From positions 1 through 60,223 of the forward strand of contig DASZZH010000018.1 in the NCBI GenBank assembly GCA_035543335.1: a DNA stretch of 60,223 bases, in the 5' to 3' direction. A model generated the notes under the pieces. The model was not told where the DNA came from. It saw only the letters and a program-made list of their open reading frames with translations, and searched no databases. Shown here piece by piece: positions 57,620 through 60,223 of this stretch. Position numbers and translations under genes: made by a program. The stretch comes from Burkholderiales bacterium. Lineage in GTDB: Bacteria > Pseudomonadota > Gammaproteobacteria > Burkholderiales > JAHFRG01. Within the stretch, counting starts at the first letter, position 1. Each line of letters begins with the position of its first letter.

Positions 57620-57769
57620 CACCGCAGAGGACGCAGAGGAAAAACAAAACATTAGAATTTAAGATCAAGTCAGTTGCCATAACCGAACCCAACTTGAGAA
57701 GAAAGTAAAAGGTTCTCAAGATAAGTAGAGCTTAAGGTTTCCTCGGCGTCTTCTGCGTCCTCCGCGGTC
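57620..57769. mobile_element. ORF-less insertion bounded by inverted GAGGACGC repeats between trpE and trpG
   Basis: CACCGCAGAGGACGCAGAGG at 57620-57639 faces the inverted unit TCTGCGTCCTCCGCGGT at 57752-57768 on the other side. The roughly 95 bases between are AT-richer than the flanks and contain no ORF or strong hairpin. It looks like a cassette of the same kind as at trpD-trpC but with no gene. Confidence 0.7.
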
Positions 57770-57777
57770 TAAGATTT

Positions 57778-59253
57778 TCAATCAATTTTACTATCCAGTC
57801 CGGCCTGCGCCATTTCCGCCGCACGCAGCACCGCCTTGGCCTTGTTGCAGGTTTCCTGCCATTCGTTCGCCGGCACCGAGTCGGCGACGATGCCGGCGCC
57901 CGCTTGCACATATAAAGTCTGATTTTTAATCACCGCGGTGCGGATGGCAATGGCCAAATCCATGTCGCCGTTAAATCCGAGATAGCCCACTGCGCCGGCG
58001 TAAATTCCGCGTTTGGTCGCTTCCAGTTCATCGATGATTTCCATGGCGCGGACTTTCGGCGCGCCGCTCACCGTGCCCGCAGGAAAAGTAGCCTTCAGAA
58101 CATCCATGGCATCAAGACCGGATTTCAGCCTGGCCTCGACGTTGGAAACGATGTGCATTACGTGGGAATAATTTTCAATGGTCATGTTCTCGGTGACCTT
58201 GACCGTTCCGGTCTGCGCCACCCGCCCGATATCGTTGCGCCCGAGATCCATGAGCATGATGTGTTCCGCACGCTCCTTGGGGTCGGCGAGTAATTCCTGC
58301 GCAAGTTTTTCGTCTTCCCCGAGGGTCTTGCCGCGCGGCCGGGTGCCGGCAATCGGCCGCACCGTCACCGTGTCCTGCTCCAGCCGCACCAGGATTTCAG
58401 GCGAGGCGCCGACGATATGAAACCCGTTCAGATCGAAATAAAACATGTAGGGAGAAGGATTGAGCGCGCGCAGCGCCCGGTACAACGCCAGCGGGGACGC
58501 TGAATAAGGCCGGCTGATGCGCTGGCTCAACACCACCTGCATGATATCGCCGTCGTAAATATAGCGTTTCGAACGTTCCACCGCCGCCTTGAACGCTTCC
58601 TCGCCAAATTCCGAGCGCGCGGTTTGCGCTTGGCACGGCGTTTCAGCGGGAATTTTCACCGGTTTGCGCAATTGGGCGAGAAGCGCTTTGAGTCGTTTGC
58701 GCGCTTGATGATACGCATCGCGTTCCTGGGGATCGGCATATACGACCAGAAACAGTTTGCCGGTCAGGTTATCCACCACGGCGAGCTGTTCCGACAACAT
58801 GAGCAGGATGTCGGGCGCATCCAGCACATCGGGCTTGACGGTTACGGCGAGCTTGCTTTCGATATAGCGCACCGTGTCATAGCCAAAATAACCGACCAGC
58901 CCGCCGCAGAAACGCGGCAGCCCCTGCAGCCGTGCCGCCTTGAAGCGTTTCTGCAAGGTTTTGATATTTTCCAGCGGGTTGACAACTTCAGTGGTTTGCA
59001 CGAGTTTGTTGCCCCGGTATTCGCTCAAATTTCTGCCGCGCACTTCGATGCGATTTTCCGCCGCCAGGCCGATAAACGAATAGCGGCCGAAGCGCTCGCC
59101 TCCCACCACCGATTCGAGCAGATACGAATACGGCCGGTTGGCGAGCTTGAGATAAACCGAAAGGGGGGTGTCGAGGTCGGCGAAGGTTTCCAGCACCAGG
59201 GGCACGCGGTTGAAACCTTGCGAAGCCAAAGCTTTGAATTCAGATTCAGTCAT
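57778..59253 (-). CDS. trpE: Anthranilate synthase component I TrpE
   Basis: 491 residues from ATG 59253, preceded by GGAG at 6-base spacing. The N-terminal region carries [18 protein letters not shown] (tryptophan feedback site) and the catalytic part has [22 protein letters not shown] and [18 protein letters not shown]. It makes anthranilate from chorismate. A 23-codon ORF with one Trp codon lies between it and gph and may be a leader peptide. Confidence 0.97.
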   Translation of the reverse strand: MTESEFKALASQGFNRVPLVLETFADLDTPLSVYLKLANRPYSYLLESVVGGERFGRYSFIGLAAENRIEVRGRNLSEYRGNKLVQTTEVVNPLENIKTLQKRFKAARLQGLPRFCGGLVGYFGYDTVRYIESKLAVTVKPDVLDAPDILLMLSEQLAVVDNLTGKLFLVVYADPQERDAYHQARKRLKALLAQLRKPVKIPAETPCQAQTARSEFGEEAFKAAVERSKRYIYDGDIMQVVLSQRISRPYSASPLALYRALRALNPSPYMFYFDLNGFHIVGASPEILVRLEQDTVTVRPIAGTRPRGKTLGEDEKLAQELLADPKERAEHIMLMDLGRNDIGRVAQTGTVKVTENMTIENYSHVMHIVSNVEARLKSGLDAMDVLKATFPAGTVSGAPKVRAMEIIDELEATKRGIYAGAVGYLGFNGDMDLAIAIRTAVIKNQTLYVQAGAGIVADSVPANEWQETCNKAKAVLRAAEMAQAGLDSKID

Positions 59254-59277
59254 GAACAACTCCGGAAAAACCAAAAA

Positions 59278-59349
59278 TCAAAAGATGGAAAAGCGCGTTA
59301 GCGCCAGAAGCCAATGCGCCAGGAGCGCCGGGCGCTTGCGGTGTACCAT
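59278..59349 (-). promoter_or_regulatory. Possible trp leader peptide (23 codons, one Trp)
   Basis: From ATG 59349 to TGA 59278, in the 115-base gap between gph and trpE. The peptide contains LLAHWLLAL with a single Trp. The flanks GAAAGATGG and CCATCTTTT are inverted repeats, the second followed by GATTTTTGGTTTTT, and GC-rich arms (GGCGC/GCGCC) lie inside. The arrangement could allow attenuation, but a single Trp codon is few. Confidence 0.4.
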
Positions 59350-59368
59350 CTTTCGTTTTCCGTGGAGT

Positions 59369-60076
59369 TCATGCCTTAATCACCAGATCTGCCGCGTCTT
59401 TGAGCGTTGCTACTATAGCATCACAATCCAGTTCGCGCACGTCCCGCCCCTGGTGGTAACCGTAGGGCACGCAAAAAACATGGCAACCGGCGGCGCGCGC
59501 GGCTTGGGTGTCCAGCGGCGAATCGCCGATGAGCAGAGCCTCGTGCGGTTTAGCGCCGAAATGCGCGCAAGCATGAGTCAGCGGCAGCGGATCGGGTTTT
59601 TTCTTCGGCACGCTGTCGCCCGACACCACCAGCTCAAAGAAGTCGCGCAAATCGGTCGCTTCCAGGAGCGGCAGGGTAAAACGCTCGGATTTGTTAGTGA
59701 CGCAGGCGAGATGCAGCCCTTGCGCGCGCATTTTCTGCAAGCCCTCCACCGCGCCGGGGAAGGGCCGGCTCTGGTTGAGCATCACCCGAGCATAGTGTTT
59801 TTCGAAAAGCGGCAAACCGCGCTGGTAGATTTCCATATCCGGCTCGCGCTTGAGCGTGGCCGCAAGCGCGCGCTGCAGCAAAACAGCAATACCGCCGCCG
59901 ATATAGCTGCGGATGATTTCCGCATCCACTGCGGCCATGCCTAGCTCGCTCAGGGTCCGATTGGTGGCGTCCACCAAATCCGGCGCGGTGTCGAGCAGCG
60001 TGCCATCAAGGTCAAACAACACCGCCTTCAGCGGCAACGGGAAATCCTTGGGACTGGCTTGCGGCGAGAGTTTCAT
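59369..60076 (-). CDS. gph: Phosphoglycolate phosphatase Gph
   Basis: 235 residues of the HAD superfamily: nucleophile in VLFDLDGTLLDTAPDL, motif II in VTNKSERF and motif III/IV in KKKPDPLP and LLIGDSPLDT. It removes 2-phosphoglycolate, producing the glycolate that GlcD/GlcF would oxidise. gph upstream of trpE is common in proteobacteria. Its ATG lies only 9 bases from the structured repeat at the window end, so its promoter or upstream partner is lost. Confidence 0.94.
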   Translation of the reverse strand: MKLSPQASPKDFPLPLKAVLFDLDGTLLDTAPDLVDATNRTLSELGMAAVDAEIIRSYIGGGIAVLLQRALAATLKREPDMEIYQRGLPLFEKHYARVMLNQSRPFPGAVEGLQKMRAQGLHLACVTNKSERFTLPLLEATDLRDFFELVVSGDSVPKKKPDPLPLTHACAHFGAKPHEALLIGDSPLDTQAARAAGCHVFCVPYGYHQGRDVRELDCDAIVATLKDAADLVIKA

Positions 60077-60084
60077 GGTTAGAG

Positions 60085-60223
60085 CAGGGTGTTGAAGAAC
60101 TCCACGGGGCCGCGGCGTCGGCTTTCCGGGATGGGATGCGCGAAGCGAGCCGCGTCGAATAGCCGTTGCCTATTCGCAAGGCGAGCGACAAAGCAGACCG
60201 CCCGGAAAGCCACGCCCCATCCG
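60085..60223. repeat. Right copy of the 139-bp terminal inverted repeat
   Basis: Exact reverse complement of 19-157, running to the last base of the window. Its inner end reads CAGGGTGTTGAAGAACTCC, a terminus different from that of the related element at 54428-54701. Confidence 0.9.

Noticed and set aside
55497..57769. GAGGACGC repeats considered as a CRISPR array
   Set aside because: Units are few, not evenly spaced, in both orientations, and there are no cas genes or spacers.

Overview
This 60.2 kb GC-rich window comes from a betaproteobacterial chromosome. The evidence is gene order: zapD-yacG, then secA-lpxC-ftsZAQ-ddl-murBCG-ftsW-murD-mraY-murFE-ftsIL-rsmH-mraZ, then rplM-rpsI-argC-bactofilin-erpA, then gph-trpEGD-trpC. 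The Nudix-ThiE fusion, a GlnA-like Gram-negative porin and a meso-DAP type MurE fit the same group; I cannot name a genus. Nearly all genes are housekeeping and dense. Both window ends lie in the same 139-bp sequence, identical and inverted (19-157 and 60085-60223), so this is probably a whole contig broken at a repeat.

Layout. 228-9102: zapD and yacG (+) converge on a leftward block of Nudix/ThiE, DUF815 ATPase, argJ, a diguanylate cyclase, secA and an M23 peptidase. 9130-9738: dciA and a small membrane protein. 9826-28606: lpxC and the complete division and cell-wall (dcw) cluster on the minus strand, driven from a clear promoter with three 10-bp-spaced MraZ boxes. 28804-29125: rnpB. 30178-34810: pyrC, then divergent rsmI and lpoA-yraN-diaA/gmhA-dolP, the order seen at the E. 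coli yraL-yraP locus. 35068-43758: heptose adenylyltransferase, a tiny membrane-protein gene, glcD, SPOR/coaX/birA, tyrS, M23, anmK and erpA. 43819-47032: bactofilin, a coiled-coil membrane protein, argC, rpsI and rplM. 47194-47316: a small RNA gene with promoter, stem-loop, CUCC repeats and terminator. 47389-54067: YdcF-like protein, OsmC, a PEGA-domain Ser/Thr kinase, coq7, glcF and a porin. 54702-60076: the trp operon with gph.

The unusual biology is in the joints between genes. (1) The minus-strand small RNA at 47194-47281 carries a CUCCUCCUCC stretch complementary to Shine-Dalgarno sequences. (2) At two tight operon junctions, murG/murC and trpD/trpC, the downstream gene's start has been duplicated around inserted DNA. 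In both, the upstream copy opens a short ORF whose TGA overlaps the true start codon, so translational coupling seems preserved. (3) The trp operon holds two insertions bounded by inverted GCAGAGGACGCAGAGG repeats, one carrying a GxxExxY nuclease-fold gene with a probable C-terminal frameshift. (4) Two MITE-like elements with terminal inverted repeats end exactly at the stop codons of trpC and coq7; one shares its structured core with the sequence at the window ends. (5) The 3' end of osmC is repeated on the far side of the kinase gene. (6) A possible leader peptide with one Trp codon precedes trpE.
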